In this document: positions 31,946-43,105 of the stretch, in pieces
Numbering within the stretch: position 1 is the first letter of the stretch
How the letters are laid out: each line of letters begins with the position of its first letter
Assembly (NCBI GenBank): GCA_023052935.1
Contig: CM041295.1
Coordinates: 109,308,711-109,372,710, forward strand
DNA: 64,000 nucleotides
Reading direction: 5' to 3'
DNA from: Piezodorus guildinii
Lineage: Eukaryota; Arthropoda; Insecta; Hemiptera; Pentatomidae
Position numbers and translations under genes: made by a program
The notes under the pieces: generated by a model
Databases searched by the model: none
The model's input: the letters and a program-made list of their open reading frames with translations, nothing else
Told to the model about the DNA's origin: nothing

Positions 31946-32378
31946 ATGGAATGAGATTTACTCATCAATATATTATTGTAATTGTTATAATTAATATTTA
32001 TATTTTCCCTATTACAAAGGATACCGCCCTCTACCGCCAAAGGGACTTTTGCCCAAGACACTTGTGCACATACCTGAACCCCTACTTCAAACAGCTTACC
32101 TACAGGAAGTACTTGGACATTATGGGTACTAAGTGTCCCCATAAGTCTACTACTTGGACATTATGGGTACTAAGTGTCCCTCTATATCCCTTCATTTGAT
32201 CTCTGCTGCCTTTCTTCCATCCTCCTCTTACTATTCCTCTCATATATGTACCCCCCAAATCCTAGAGCCAGGGCACTCCGGTCAAGATGTTATGAATAAG
32301 TTGTAATATATTATAGTAGTAAGAAAGTTATGTTTCTATTTTCATTGTGAATAAATATATAACAGTTTATATAAATCT
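31946..32378 (+). other. Unassigned GC-richer segment with a short tandem duplication
   Basis: tacttggacattatgggtac and the next 12 bases occur twice (about 32109-32140 and 32151-32182), separated by 10 bases. The surrounding 32015-32290 resembles a retroelement UTR in composition, but nothing identifies it. Confidence 0.5.
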
Positions 32379-32605
32379 CTTAGACCATTAAGTATACTTT
32401 CGGCAATGAGCAGGATTTTTGAAAAAGCTGACTGGACAGATTTAAAGTACCAAATTCAAAATTACTTCTCTTACAGAAAACTTGCCATTCAGACGAGTTT
32501 TTATTATATCGAAAAGAAACTAACTTTAGGAACTCTTCAGGGATCAGCACTATTACCTATGCTCTGGAATGTTTTACTTAATACAGTATTTGATGTAGAC
32601 AAATA
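32379..32605 (+). pseudogene. R1/LOA-like RT palm fragment
   Basis: Plus-strand reading gives ADWTDLKYQIQNYFSYRKLA and LTLGTLQGSALLPMLWNVLL, the block that precedes the catalytic YADD in R1-type RTs (TRGTPQGSVLGPxLWNxLL). It stops before YADD. It is probably from the same element type as the RNase H piece at 33180. Confidence 0.75.
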
Positions 32606-32609
32606 GAAA

Positions 32610-32850
32610 ATTAATAGGATATGCCCACACCTTCTACAGCTCTGTTTCCCGGTGGAACCCCTGAGTAACTAAAGTGTGCCCTCGGTCCATCTTGTATCCG
32701 CCTGAGCCTTTCCTCTTTACCTCACTCAGACCAAGAACATCCAGCCTGTATGTCGTTATTTCCTCTATAATCTAAACTTCTTTACCAGTAAGCGATCTCA
32801 CATTCCAGGTTCTTAATCGTATTTCCTTATCTGTGCCACGTCGTTTCCTT
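32610..32850 (-). pseudogene. APE endonuclease N-terminal fragment (RTE-like)
   Basis: The minus strand gives RTWNVRSLTGKEV, a stop, then IIEEITTYRLDVLGLSEVKR with the catalytic glutamate, GSGGYKMDRGHTLV and VWAYP. This is the start of an APE domain of the kind with TWNVRSL and LDVLGLSE. Confidence 0.8.
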
Positions 32851-32879
32851 CTAAACTGTCCAATTCCAAGGCTTTTCAC

Positions 32880-33130
32880 CAAGTTTCTTTAAATCAGTTA
32901 TACCCCCAAGCGGGTGATAGGCCCAGATCAGGAGGCCCCGTTATCTCGGGACTACTGGCTTCTGGAATATTTAGATCACCTTGAGAAGAAGGGTGGCTGG
33001 GCTATACTCCCCCAGCACTGGGTACTTATTGGTCCACGGGTCTTTATTCTGTATATTCAGACCACCCTCCTAAGAGGGATCCCCCCTCCACCAACCAGGG
33101 GGGACACGTTCCCTAGTGGGTAGGTTCCAC
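32880..33130 (-). mobile_element. Retrotransposon 5'-UTR-like GC-rich segment
   Basis: This GC-rich segment lies directly upstream (minus strand) of the APE fragment at 32850. It resembles in composition and in a few words (gggatcccccctcc, gggtgataggcc) the GC-rich segment before the RTE at 45786-46040. The plus-strand frame across it is an antisense artefact. Confidence 0.5.
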
Positions 33131-33149
33131 GAGAGTATAAAGACATACC

Positions 33150-33860
33150 ACTGGACAAAATTGAAAGATTAACAGACTGCAAGTTCTGGCTAAACCCAGC
33201 AACTACTTTATGGACAACACGACAGGGTACTACTCCTATCACCGGTAACACTGATAGAAGTAAGTACAGCGATAATGTTGGTTGTGCTTGGTGGTTCCAA
33301 ACTACAGCTGGTATAATGTCCAACATCAATACAAGTTAGAATCGTATTTTTCTAACAACCAAGCTGAAAAATTCGCTGTGCTAAAAGTGACTGAGTACAT
33401 GACAAATGAACCTATTCAAACCAACGCACATATCACGTACACACAACAACAAAACTGAGATTGACTCTGTTACAAATGATCACTTAACAGAGAAAATTTG
33501 GCAAAACCTATTACAACCTAAACAGATAGGGAAAAGAGTAACTTTAAGGTGGGTAAAGGCGCATGCCGGGATCGAAGGTAACGAACGGGCAGATAACCTC
33601 GCTCAAGATGCTGCTTCCAGTAAGCGCATCGATACATATTAATAATTATAAACTAACTCAACTAGACTCAAGACAGCGTTTGGTAAAAATCACTTATTTT
33701 CCTATGCACATCCACTCTAACGATTTTCAACCGTTTTGGCCCTCTCCCCCAAACAAAAAACCCTGCAGACGCTCTTGCACGAGACCATCGGAAATGTTAT
33801 TAGGGACAAAACATAGGACCATTACGAACATTGGCGAAAACGCGCCCCCACCGATCTAAT
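33150..33860 (+). pseudogene. RNase H domain of an I/LOA-like non-LTR element
   Basis: Frames in order give GCAWWFQTTA-like sequence near 33290, NNQAEKFAVLKVTEYM near 33355-33400 (the QAE helix with catalytic E), and, in the frame open at 33406-33642, TLRWVKAHAGIEGNERADNL, the C-terminal RNase H signature with catalytic H and D. Frameshifts separate the pieces. It lies downstream of the RT fragment at 32379, in the same orientation, with opposite-strand sequence inserted between. Confidence 0.85.
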
Positions 33861-33869
33861 GTTTAAAAG

Positions 33870-34594
33870 CTATGTTCATCGTTTTAGCTTCCTGAAACGA
33901 TAAGTATTTATAACTTTTAACTTCGAATTATACTTAATCTCTGTTAATATTTTTTTAGAAAATATGTCAGAGGCTTTTGTTTAGTTATGGTTGTTTAAAT
34001 GAGTTTTTTTGTAATAGACTGGAAGTTTTTAACGTTTGTTATAGTTTAATTACTTTTAGAGGAGGTGAGGGCGAAATTAATAACAGCCTGGTACAATTGT
34101 GACAAAATATTCTTTTATTGTTCTGAAGGTAAAAATGGTTAAATAAAACAATATTTAACAAAATACAAGAGAGACAATATGAGGAGCGCACAATAATAAA
34201 CGAGATAGAAGACAAGAGCTGGTGAGAGGTTGCAATGGATTTGCCAGTGTAAAATAACATAATCTATCTGCTATAATAAAACACGACAAAATAAGAAATA
34301 AAAATGAGCTTCAATTAAATATAAGGAGAACTAAAATATAAACATGTTTGAGGCAGTGACAAATCCATTCACATGACTCTTTGCTCCCACGAGCTATTGT
34401 TTATAATCTCACTCCATTACACACCAGGCCCGTCACATACTTAATAAATCGACAATTCTTCAGTATCGAAAGTGTATTCGTTATAACAGTTTACATTATT
34501 CAAAGTAAAAGTAATCAGTTTAGTCGAAACACTGTTTATCATTGGTAATTAAAATTAATTATATTTTGTAGTCAGAAATGCTGTAATGAAACCT
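33870..34594. other. AT-rich spacer
   Basis: No protein-like frame or known repeat was recognised. Confidence 0.55.
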
Positions 34595-35025
34595 TCCGAA
34601 AAGGCTGTGGCGCCTTTTTAGCTTTCCTCGTGGAGCGTAGCTACGAAGCTTCTTATCTAGCAGGTCTTTTGTTGATTCTCTGTAGTTGATCTGTTTGAAA
34701 AATTATTAAGGGTTAATCTGGCAAATTATAATTTCGTTTATTAATCAATTAATAAATAGTTATTGGATAATGACTTAGAAGTAGTTATTGCTGAATTAGA
34801 ACCTTCTCAGATTGAATGTAGAATCAAGTAGTGGTCTGTTATCCTTCTACTATTAAGTTGGAATCTCTTGTTTTAATAATCAAATATTTAGTGACACAAA
34901 TTGAAAAGTGAAATACTTTCATTTAATGATAAAATGTTCAACAATAACCTTGTATATAATCCATTGACTTTTATTCATGAAATTTTCATTTGATTAACTA
35001 GAGTCTTCTTATCTAGAAGTAAAAG

Positions 35026-35091
35026 AAGAAAAGGGACACGGTGAAGGCCTCAACTGAGACAAGTGCAATTTGGAAAATGGAAGAAGAAACG
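35026..35091 (+). CDS. Exon-like segment A in unit E copy 2
   Basis: 22 open codons with VKASTETSAIWKMEEET, followed by a donor-like GTAAGAG, the best match to the splice consensus among all copies. Differences from the other copies are single codon changes. Unknown function. Confidence 0.35.
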
Positions 35092-35864
35092 GTAAGAGAA
35101 TTGTTTTTTAAAAATTTATGCTTGCATGTGTGATTATGCTTAACATCTTCTGAAATATAACTATCACACTGTTTGAAAATAATATATTGATTAATCTCTT
35201 AATATTTAGAGTTAAATTATAGATAAGTAACAATAAAGTTTATCCAGAGGTCATTTTTAAGAGTTCTTGTTCTGACTCAGGATTATTCTCAACTTTCGTT
35301 ATTAGAAAATGTTTTATTGTTGTTATACTCAGTGTGTTTAATTTAATTAATAGATGAAATTGATGTTTAGTTTATAATGTTCAATTCAGTTTCAAGAAAA
35401 CAGAAATAATTATTAAAAGTCACATATATTAATTACATTATTTAGCTATTGTGTAATATAAAGTAACATTCTATAGATCAGTGCAGTTTTGGAACTAAAA
35501 TAACACTTATTTCAACAAATTAATCAAGCTGCAATCTGAGAATATTACAAGAATAGACTGATAATAACGATTTAGCTAATGAGTCATAATTACAGAGAGA
35601 GAGGTTTGATCTGAGAATAACTGTTATGGTTACATTAGTAGTAGTTAATTTGTAATATTTAAAATATTTTTGTTTCAAATATAAATGAAGATTCATGAAG
35701 TGGTAAGTAAACTTAATGTAATTTCTTGGCAGTAAGTGCTCAGTGTACATTTTTATTATTACTGAACTATGGTAAACCCTTTTCCACCTCTGCTTTTGAG
35801 CATTTTATGTGAGATAGTCCTCTTCTCATCCATAAATCTTATGAAGCAACACCTTATTTTTTAG

Positions 35865-35912
35865 GGCTATATGGGTTTGAGTTTTGCTTGTCTTAAATAC
35901 TTAAACCTGTAG
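35865..35912 (+). CDS. Short conserved open segment after an acceptor-like site, unit E copy 2
   Basis: ttattttttag precedes 15 codons, GYMGLSFACLKYLNL, and a TAG. The array L unit has the same peptide with one change (E for K) at 54493-54540. It may be an alternative last exon. The length is too small to be sure. Confidence 0.2.
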   Translation, partial: GYMGLSFACLKYLNL

Positions 35913-36109
35913 AGACTAAGTGTTTCATATTTATGAAGAATGTGCTATTCTTTTTCATCTTCTTTTTAACAGGAGGTGTAATCTTCCAATAATTTGATCT
36001 TCTCGATATGATATTTTAGCAGACAGTATCCGTTGAGGTGGCAGATGGCCCTCAGAATTTTTTTATTGTTTTAAACCAAATTCATCATTATTTTACATCT
36101 CTTTGTAAG

Positions 36110-36800
36110 GGCCAAACGATCAAAGATTTACTCCCTTTAAATCATCTTAGCGCCATCTATTGGGTTAGAACCTGCTAACTTTGTCATGAAAAGCTGTTAT
36201 GCTAGCTACTGCGATGTTACATCCTTAAACCTCTTATATAAATCTATTAAGGGTCACATAGTGTGCAGTGGCTAGCATAATAACCTTCTGTGCCAAAGGT
36301 AATGGGTTTAAAGTCGGAAGATGGCACTCAGATGATTTAAATGTAGTAAAAAAGCACTTGATTGTTTTGTTCTTTGAAATAGATTTAAACAATTATTAAT
36401 TTGGATAAAAACATTCAATTCAAACATATTGGACAAAAAAAAATGCAAGGGTCATCTACCAGGTTTGACATGTGAACTTGGGCGGAGTAGGCTGTTACGC
36501 TAGCAACGATGCCTCTGGTGACCCATAATAGATATAATAAGGGATTAAGGATGTAACAAAACAAAGTCGTGCTTGCATAACCGGTAGAAGGCCATAGGAT
36601 TTTTTTTTAAGGAAGTATAAAATTATTAATTTGGTAAAAATATAAATGAAATACCCAAGGGCTATCTGCCGGGTTAGATCCCCTACCTTTGGCATAGAAG
36701 GCTGTTATAATAGCCTACCACACCGCACCACAGGTGCCCCTTAATAGATTTATATAATAAGGGTTGAAGGATTTAATATGCCGAAGGTTGTGGGTTCAGC
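36110..36800. mobile_element. Cluster of tRNA-like SINE copies in both orientations
   Basis: At least three related pieces are seen: plus 36246-36345 (ggtcacatagtgtgcagtgg ... aatgggtttaaagtcgg), minus 36525-36445 (gtcaccagaggcatcg ... gtcaaacctgg) and minus 36735-36655 (ggggcacctgtggtgc ... ggggatctaacccgg). Each has an A-box-like gctag/ggct block, tatgccaaaggta-like middle and a degenerate B box. tctattaaggg or its complement borders the copies. A fourth weaker piece covers 36145-36245. Confidence 0.65.
36151..36164 (-). promoter_or_regulatory. CTCF-like motif, one mismatch
   Basis: On the minus strand CCCAATAGATGGCG, with AGATGGCG, differs from the core CCASYAGRKGGC at one position. It may simply belong to the SINE cluster that starts here. 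Confidence 0.25.
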
Positions 36801-36807
36801 ATTAATG

Positions 36808-37735
36808 AAATGAAATGAAAAGAAATTTTATTCTGGGACAGCTAGTCTCCTAAGAATAATATAAATGTACAATAAAATATTTAAATTCTGGCTATATACA
36901 TTTTAACAACATGGTATCAAATTATATAGCATATGGTATATACTTGCATGCACACACACAGACATACACACACACACATTCATTTATATACCTACATATT
37001 TATACACACATTCACAAAAACATATATATACATATACAAGGTCATATTACCTCAAAGAAATACAAATATTAAAACAAAAATAGAGAAAATTAAGATAAAA
37101 ATAAAGAGGCCAAATAATTAAGTTTATAAAGGCACGGAAGATTGGTGTTCGAGGAGATGGATAAATAGGTGATGTTTAAAGGAAGTCAAGGATTGGCATG
37201 TACGAATCGACATGGGTAAGGAATTCCAAAATGAAGATGCACGTATGACAAAGGATCTCTTAAAGGAAGCAGTTCTGTGGGATGGAATCAGCAAGTTCGA
37301 GGGCTGGGATCTTGTGTTGATAGAGTGGACAGAGGATAGAGGGGTGAACATATTGTAGATATAGATGGGTTTTTCGGTTTTGAAGGATTGGTAAAGGTAA
37401 GTTCCTAAGAAGTATTGCTGTCGGAATTTTGGGTATAGCCACTTCAACCCTTCATACCAGGTGGAGACATGAGAGTGCCTGGAAATTCCGAAGATGAATC
37501 TAATGAAACAGTTCATCAGTCTTTTCAGCCTCATCTCAAGCGTCTCGGACAGTCCTCCAAACACCAGGCAGCCATAATCGAAGTAGTGGAAGATATGAGA
37601 GGATACTAGGAGTTGGCTGGTTTTAAGGGGTATAAGTTCGCATAATTGGAGGAACTGTTTAAGGATAGCTATGGATTTTCTAGAAATTTGGGAAATGTGG
37701 TTATTCCCTTATATAATTATCATTAAGATGATTTT
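36808..37735 (-). mobile_element. CR1/Jockey-superfamily retrotransposon, 3' fragment (third copy of family A/B)
   Basis: Minus-strand reading from about 37720 gives ISRKSIAILKQFLQLCELIP, FDYGCLVFGGLSETLEMRLK and then the C-terminal domain to 37124. The 3' UTR (about 37120-36815) ends in (ATTTC)n-like repeats after a gggacagctagtctcc block that corresponds to gggacctagtcc in copy B. It contains a (CA)n-rich stretch at 36950-37000. Confidence 0.87.
37124..37564 (-). pseudogene. C-terminal domain of family A/B, longest intact piece
   Basis: This 146-codon open segment, with RLKRLMNCFIRFIFGISRHS, YEGLKWLYPKFRQQYFLG and SSFWNSLPMSIRTCQSLTSF, is the best preserved C-terminus of this family in the window. 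The same domain is visible in copy B at 10659-11129. It resembles the conserved tail after the thumb in Jockey-superfamily elements. Confidence 0.8.
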
Positions 37736-37739
37736 AAGG

Positions 37740-38270
37740 GAGTAAAAAATCCTTGATTTTTTCACCCTTAGGAAAAGATGTAAAATGATTATGAATAAGG
37801 GATGTAAAATGGCACCCGAAGCCTATGTCCATATTAAACATCCTTATCCTTATTAAACCTGGATAGGCAAAATTTAGTGCTTCCACTATTTACTGTCGGA
37901 TTAGCCACAGTAAAATAAAGTAACATTAAATGAATAAACAAGATTTAGTTTTTGATAACAAAACCTCATTAAACTAACTATATAAAATGGGTTTAAGAAA
38001 TTATGGAATTTATTGAAAAAATTATGAATTTGATTATAAAAATTATGAATTTGATTATAAAAATTATGAATTTGACTGAAAAAAGCTATATACACTGATG
38101 GATCAGCAGCCCGAGCTGAAACACCTTAGACTAATGGTTCCCAACAAAAACTTTTCATGGTCCCCTTCATCTATTCAGTTCAATGACTAGGGCCCAATAC
38201 ATATATATTCATATATGTATATAAATAAATCGTCAATTACTAATATTAAATAATAATACAATTAAAAATC
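37740..38270. other. AT-rich spacer with a 22-bp tandem repeat and hAT-like end
   Basis: 38024-38080 has three copies of aaattatgaatttgattata-type sequence. 38136-38160 reads aatggttcccaacaaaaact, similar to the hAT-like terminus seen at 40390. No gene. Confidence 0.6.
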
Positions 38271-38283
38271 CAAAACTTTCAGA

Positions 38284-38710
38284 ACTTTACGGAAAACTAA
38301 CAACTTCAGACAAATCATTATGGATTACAACTGCAAAACTACTAAAGTACAACACCTCTAACCATCCACTCTTCACTGAATTCCAGACCTGGGCAAGATC
38401 TGATACAGAAAAAAAAAAAAGAAAAGAAAAATCTCAAAACTTTGGTGAACATCTTTCCAAAACTTTCAATCCTATTCCCGATATCATTAGCCCAATCCAT
38501 AAAGATCATGTTGAAGCAGAACTAACTGTTCCCCTCCAAATGTATCCTCCTCCTAAAGCCTTCCACCCAGCAGATATTGTAAACCTCCTAAATAAATTAC
38601 CTCATAAAAAAGCTCCAGGTCACGATCCGATCACAACCCACACCCTAAAACAGCTTCATCAAAAGGCCATCCTTTTTCTCACATATATCTACAGTTCATA
38701 TAATTTATTT
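38284..38710 (+). pseudogene. Jockey RT N-terminal fragment
   Basis: The plus strand is open for about 140 codons: LTTSDKSLWITTAKLLK, FGEHLSKTFNPIPD and LLNKLPHKKAPGHDPITT, then LHQKAILFLTYIYS. These are the blocks before and at the first RT motif of Jockey elements (NKLPHKKAPGHD). It breaks off near 38700. It starts without a methionine in unrelated sequence. Confidence 0.82.
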
Positions 38711-39703
38711 TAGTGTTCAACCTTGTAATACTTTATTTTCTGATTTTGCATGTTTTAAATATTGCAGCCTTTAGAAGATAAATGCTTCGCATGGAGTAGA
38801 AAAAGAACATGCTCTGCTTTTACTCTTTTTTGTAGACAAAACCACAGGTGAAATCATCTCCTAATTTCATCTTCTTGGGATGGGATCTCAGCAAATAATA
38901 ATCTGTGAGGGAATATGTTATTGTTCTTTTGCTATTCTTTGTCTGGTTTAGGTAAAATTTGTCAAAAGAAAATTAAATTGATTAAGAGTTTATTAGATGG
39001 CTTCATTTAAGGTTCAGAGTTCTAGTATATTACTTCATCCTCCATCCTAACCACATGACCAGCCCACCGCAGCCTTCCAAGCTTTAAGGTCATAATGACA
39101 TCATTACAATGATGGCTTCACAACCCTGTTTCGAGGTCTAGTCTGCCACAATAGTGTCTGCCCTTCATCCATGTTCTTTACAGAAACTATACAGTTACTT
39201 ATTTTCCTAGAAATGTTCTGAGATCAATATTCCTAACATCGCCAGTCACACCATCTCAATTTAGGCCTTTCTCTTCTTATTCCAAAAAGTTTTTGCATAA
39301 GAAGTATGTTCGGCATTTCCTCCTTACACATCCTATAAATGTCCTACTTCTTGTTATCCTTCACAATTTGTTGTTGGATTTAGGAAATATGGCATTCAAT
39401 ATCTGGTTGTATCATAAACTCCATTGGCCAACAGTTATCTTAACAGAAATCCTCCTTCATGAATTCTTTGAAGAGTCTTCATTTATAAGTGTATTACATT
39501 TCATACCTTTTATATATTGTTTTTTAATAAAAAAATCCGCTACATAAATAAAATAAAATAAATAGATAACAATTTAGTTTATTGAACATAATTGTAGAGA
39601 TTTCTTTCTATTTTTCAACTTGAGGAAGTTCTATTCTGGTTTGTAAATAATATTAAAGCAGTTGATTCCTCCTGGATAATTGACTTTTCGGTTTTTATTC
39701 CCA
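38711..39703. other. Mixed decayed sequence with an RTE C-terminal trace
   Basis: The only recognisable piece is at about 39093-39025 on the minus strand: MTLKLGRLRWAGHVVRMEDE, the conserved block of RTE C-termini. The plus-strand frame 39293-39547 (84 codons) has no recognisable features. Confidence 0.6.
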
Positions 39704-39861
39704 CATTTTCAAGACTATTAATCAGTATGTCATATTTATTCTTATTGTTGTAGCAAAATGCTACATGTGATCTGTAAATAGATTCCATATAGAGGATATG
39801 TAGAATTTGGCTACAATAATAAGAATAAATATGACATACTGATTAAGAGTCTTGAAAATGG
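39704..39861. repeat. Short inverted-repeat element (hairpin of about 50-bp arms)
   Basis: Arms 39704-39755 (cattttcaagactattaatc ... gttgtagc) and 39811-39861 (gctacaataataag ... gtcttgaaaatg) are nearly perfect complements, with about 55 bases between. A run of ten G follows at 39859-39868. It could be a small MITE or a solo terminus pair. Confidence 0.75.
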
Positions 39862-40044
39862 GGGGGGGGGAAATGTTGATTATACAATGCAAGAAGTTGT
39901 GAAAAGAATAAAAAGTGACAGGATCAAATGCTTTAATATAATTTAAAAATTATAGAGATGTTTAAAATCTATTTATAAATAACTGCTTATAAAGGGAACG
40001 CAGACATTTGAAAGTTTTGCTGAACAGTGTGCTCAAAACTCACA

Positions 40045-40345
40045 AGTTCAGTGGTAAGTCAATTTTACAAACTTTATTTATAGAAAATACTCTTAAGATA
40101 CTTATAAATATTATGGACTGTGTACTAGGATAGTTCGTAATGTGTGATTCTAGGATTAGGAAGCTTTTGATGGAGATTGAGAATTTGCATGGAATCAGAT
40201 CAAGGACATATGTAATATTGAGAATATGGTGTATAGTCTTGTTCGTGACATAATATGGGGTGTCAGCTATTGTTTGAAGAACTTTAGACTGGAAGGATTG
40301 GAAATATTTGTTGTTTGAAAATTTAACTGTGTCCAATAGGTTTAA
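40045..40345 (-). pseudogene. Jockey RT C-terminal fragment, copy 1
   Basis: Minus-strand reading gives YFQSFQSKVLQTIADTPYYV and TNKTIHHILNITYVLDLIPC, the same C-terminal block as in the Jockey element at 23140-23430. It contains the residues that are missing there before HHDLKIPYVLDLIP. Confidence 0.75.
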
Positions 40346-41305
40346 GATTGAGCTTTGATGTCAGGTGAAAGATTTGATGTTCTATTCCAGTGGTTCCCAA
40401 CAAGTAGTTTGCAGACCTCAGGAGTCCTTGTGACCCGCAAAATATTAATATATCATTTTATTTGCTTTATATTACTTAATGAAATCCATAATAACTAGAT
40501 GAAGGGATCCACAAAAAGTTTGGTTGGGAACCTTTGTTTTATTCAGTAGTCTGTATAGCTGGCAACATTGTCTATTGAGCTCTTGCCATTTGAGTCTGGT
40601 GTGTGTTTCATGATAGTATTTTGTCTTCAGGAAACCAAGATATCTGAATGTGAAAAAGGGAAGTGGTATTTTTACAAGATTGGTATTTATGAGTTGTGTT
40701 TATTAATATAATTCAAATATTTAGTTATAAAATCATTATTATAAAAATATATTCAATAAAAAAATATTTGTGTGTGCTTCAGAGTTTCTTTACAAATGAA
40801 ATCATACATTTTATGTGACTTAATTAATATAATTCATAATTGAGAATTTGCATGGAATCAGATCAAGGACATGTGTAATATTGAGATTATGGTGTATATA
40901 TATTCTAACTGTCTTGTTCGTGACATAAAATGGGGTGTCAGCTATTGTTTGAAGAACTTTAGACTGGAAGGATTAGAAACATTTGTTTTTTGAAAATTTA
41001 GCTGTGTCCATAGGTCCAAATAGGTTTAAGAATGGGCTTAAATTAATAGTTTGGTGTCAAGTGAAAGATTTGATGTTCTATTCCAGTGGTTCCTAACAAG
41101 TAGTCTGAGGATCCCTGGGAGTCCGTGGATGATGTCTAGTTGGCCCGCAAATTGTCATTAGGAAATTATTTTAAGTTACTTAAATGAAATCTATTATAAT
41201 TGGATGAAGGAGCCCTCTTGTCATTTGAGTCTGGTGTATGAGTTTCATGTTTGTATTTTGTCTTCAGGAAACCAAGATATCTAAATATGAAAAAGGGAAG
41301 TGGTC
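40165..41305 (+). repeat. Tandem duplication of a roughly 500-bp segment
   Basis: 40165-40670 and 40835-41305 share attgagaatttgcatggaat, ttgttcgtgacataa, agatttgatgttctattcca and caggaaaccaagatatct in the same order, about 665 bases apart. Each copy includes the Jockey fragment and the hAT-like piece. Confidence 0.8.
40392..40535. mobile_element. hAT-like non-autonomous element
   Basis: The left end ccagtggttcccaacaagta and the right end ggttgggaacc (about 40522-40532) are inverted, as in hAT superfamily MITEs with CAGTGGTTCCCAACC termini. The interior has no coding sequence. A related piece lies at 41084-41220 without a clear right end. Confidence 0.6.
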
Positions 41306-41489
41306 AAGAGTTAAAATGGACTGATCTAACACAACTAAAGGGAAAAAAGAATGAAGAGTTAATGCTCTTGATAAAAGAGAAGAAGAAAAAAAAATGACAG
41401 TTAAAGCAAAAATTGGTACATTTCAATAAATAGAACACTTAATTATGAAATAAGAAATGCTAAAAATAAAATCTTGGAAATGATGTGTG

Positions 41490-41890
41490 CATATATTAAT
41501 GCACAATTGGGAAGAACGGAAAAGCTGCTGGATCTGGTGGAATACCTCTGGAACTCCTGAATACGTTGGATAAAAAGTGACAACACATCTTACTGTGTTA
41601 GTGAATAAGATTTTGGCATGACAAAATACATGAAGAAATGAAACTCAGATATATGTCCTGTTCATAAAAAGGGAAACAAAATACTATGTACAATATACAG
41701 AGGCATATATGTCAATAACCCTTGCATAAAACTCTTGGGTAGTATTTTTAAGAATAGAATAGAATGGGAATGCTGTGTTACAGTAAACTAAAGTGGCTTT
41801 CTGTGACTATCGATGCATATACTACATTTTTACAATGGGATAAATCTTTGAAAAGTATCTGAATAAATCTAGAGTAGAAGAGATGTTGAA
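41490..41890 (+). pseudogene. Strongly degenerate RT fragment
   Basis: Plus-strand traces of a non-LTR RT in changing frames: NGKAAGSGGIPLELLN near 41510-41560, then VNKIWHDKIHEEM-like and CPVHKKGNKI-like words near 41600-41690. Too decayed to assign to a family; RTE-like is likely. Confidence 0.5.
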
Positions 41891-41919
41891 TGAGTATTTA
41901 TTGATCTTTTTATTATTTT

Positions 41920-42660
41920 ATTTTTTCCGATGGCATAAGTGCACTGCAACCTAAAAGGTCTATTGTGCACCATAGTGCAGGTATTTATACAATTACTACA
42001 TGAGTTGTGTTGCCAAAGCAAACTTAAGGAGGCTGTTAAGGTTGATTAGCTCATTATTTAGAGGTCTCTTCTGTCGGTCAGATCCAAAAAGGTCATACCT
42101 AGCCTGAAGAAACCATCGCACCGTATATTATATGAAAAGATGTTTCATCTTTTTGTCTTCAACATCTACACATTGGTGTACTTGATAGTCCAAGTTTAAA
42201 CATGTGATAATTGAGTTTACAGTGTCCGGTATAAATGGCTGCAAATGTTTTTTAAGGAGAATTTCTCAGATTGAGTAGACTCTTACTTCTGCTTATACTT
42301 GGACCATCCAAGAACAAGAGAGAGTGTTTTTGTCTTTTTTTTATCTACAGTTGTTGTTTCACCTTTTATTTGCCTGATAGCTTGAAAAGCAGAACACAGG
42401 CTTACACCCCATATAGGTTTCGGTGATCAAAGGATGGTTTCTGAGCCTTTTCTGGCTAGAATAAGCTTATTCATTGCTGCTGATAAATGCTCACTTTATT
42501 TTCTACTAGCAAGACTGTTAAGGGTCATGTTATATTCCCCAACAACATTGAACTAGTGTGATTTTTAAGTGCCCCTTGTACCACTTGACTGCTAGTGTAT
42601 GTGGTAATTATTCTCCCGCTTATGTCGTTAGCTAACAAATCAGAAAAAATGTTTTATATT
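41920..42660 (-). pseudogene. RNase H C-terminal and HxxC tail of a Jockey-superfamily element
   Basis: The minus strand reads IYTGHCKLNYHMFKLGLSST, PMCRC, then ETSFHIIYGAMVSS and YDLFGSDRQKRPL. This is the post-RNase H tail (TGHC-L-H-LGL-CR-C-E-T-HI) of R1/I/LOA-type elements. Upstream 42560-42250 keeps only traces of RNase H. Confidence 0.75.
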
Positions 42661-42742
42661 GCCTAATAGTATGTATGCTCAATCGTCCTTTCTCCAGAAT
42701 CCCGCACCTGAACCACTAACCATTAGAGCCAGCCATTTATGC

Positions 42743-42787
42743 CATGATTTGATCTATGATTTCTAAACTTGTCAATTGTTACATCTT
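42743..42787 (-). pseudogene. Left piece of the RT thumb fragment split by the RTE at 42788
   Basis: gatttctaaacttgtcaatt matches 20369-20395 of the intact fragment at 20360-20722. The rest of that fragment resumes at about 46042. Confidence 0.75.
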
Positions 42788-42829
42788 ACCTACATACATA
42801 CATATTCGTGCAACAACCCGTTATCGAGT

Positions 42830-43105
42830 CTAAGCCTCCCCTAGCAGCCTCCGCCAGACGGCTCTGTCTCGTGCTGCAGCAGTCCAGTTCCTGATGTTGA
42901 GCAGGCTCCTTGCATCCGTCCCTACACCATCCAGCCATCTTGTTTTGGGTCGCCCTACTCTCCTTGCACGGTGCACCTCTTCTGTCAGTATCTTCTTTGG
43001 AATCTCAGAATCACTCATTCGAGCCACATAGCCGGCCCATCGGAGTCGTCCTAACTTTATAATCTTAACAACGTCAGCATCCTTAAAGATGTTGTACAGC
43101 TCCAT
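42830..43105 (-). pseudogene. C-terminal domain of RTE family F
   Basis: The 91-codon segment contains LGRLRWAGYVARMSDSEIPK, VGRPKTRWLDGV and ARDRAVWRRLLGEA, the standard end of RTE/CFDP2-type proteins, ending with a stop at 42830. Confidence 0.85.

Larger units (their letters stand above)
34595..36045 (+). repeat. Repeat unit E, dispersed copy 2, long type
   Basis: It starts with ccgaaaaggctgtggcgcct and follows the long type of unit through agagagaggtttgatctgag and cagacagtatccgttgaggt, then changes to other sequence near 36045. It contains exon-like segment A (35026-35091) followed by gtaagag. It lacks segment B: gaag joins directly to tggtaag where the array L unit has 71 extra bases (35699). 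Confidence 0.85.

Noticed and set aside
32914..33329. Overlapping frames on both strands in a GC-rich segment
   Set aside because: The segment sits where a retrotransposon 5' UTR is expected, and neither frame resembles a known protein.
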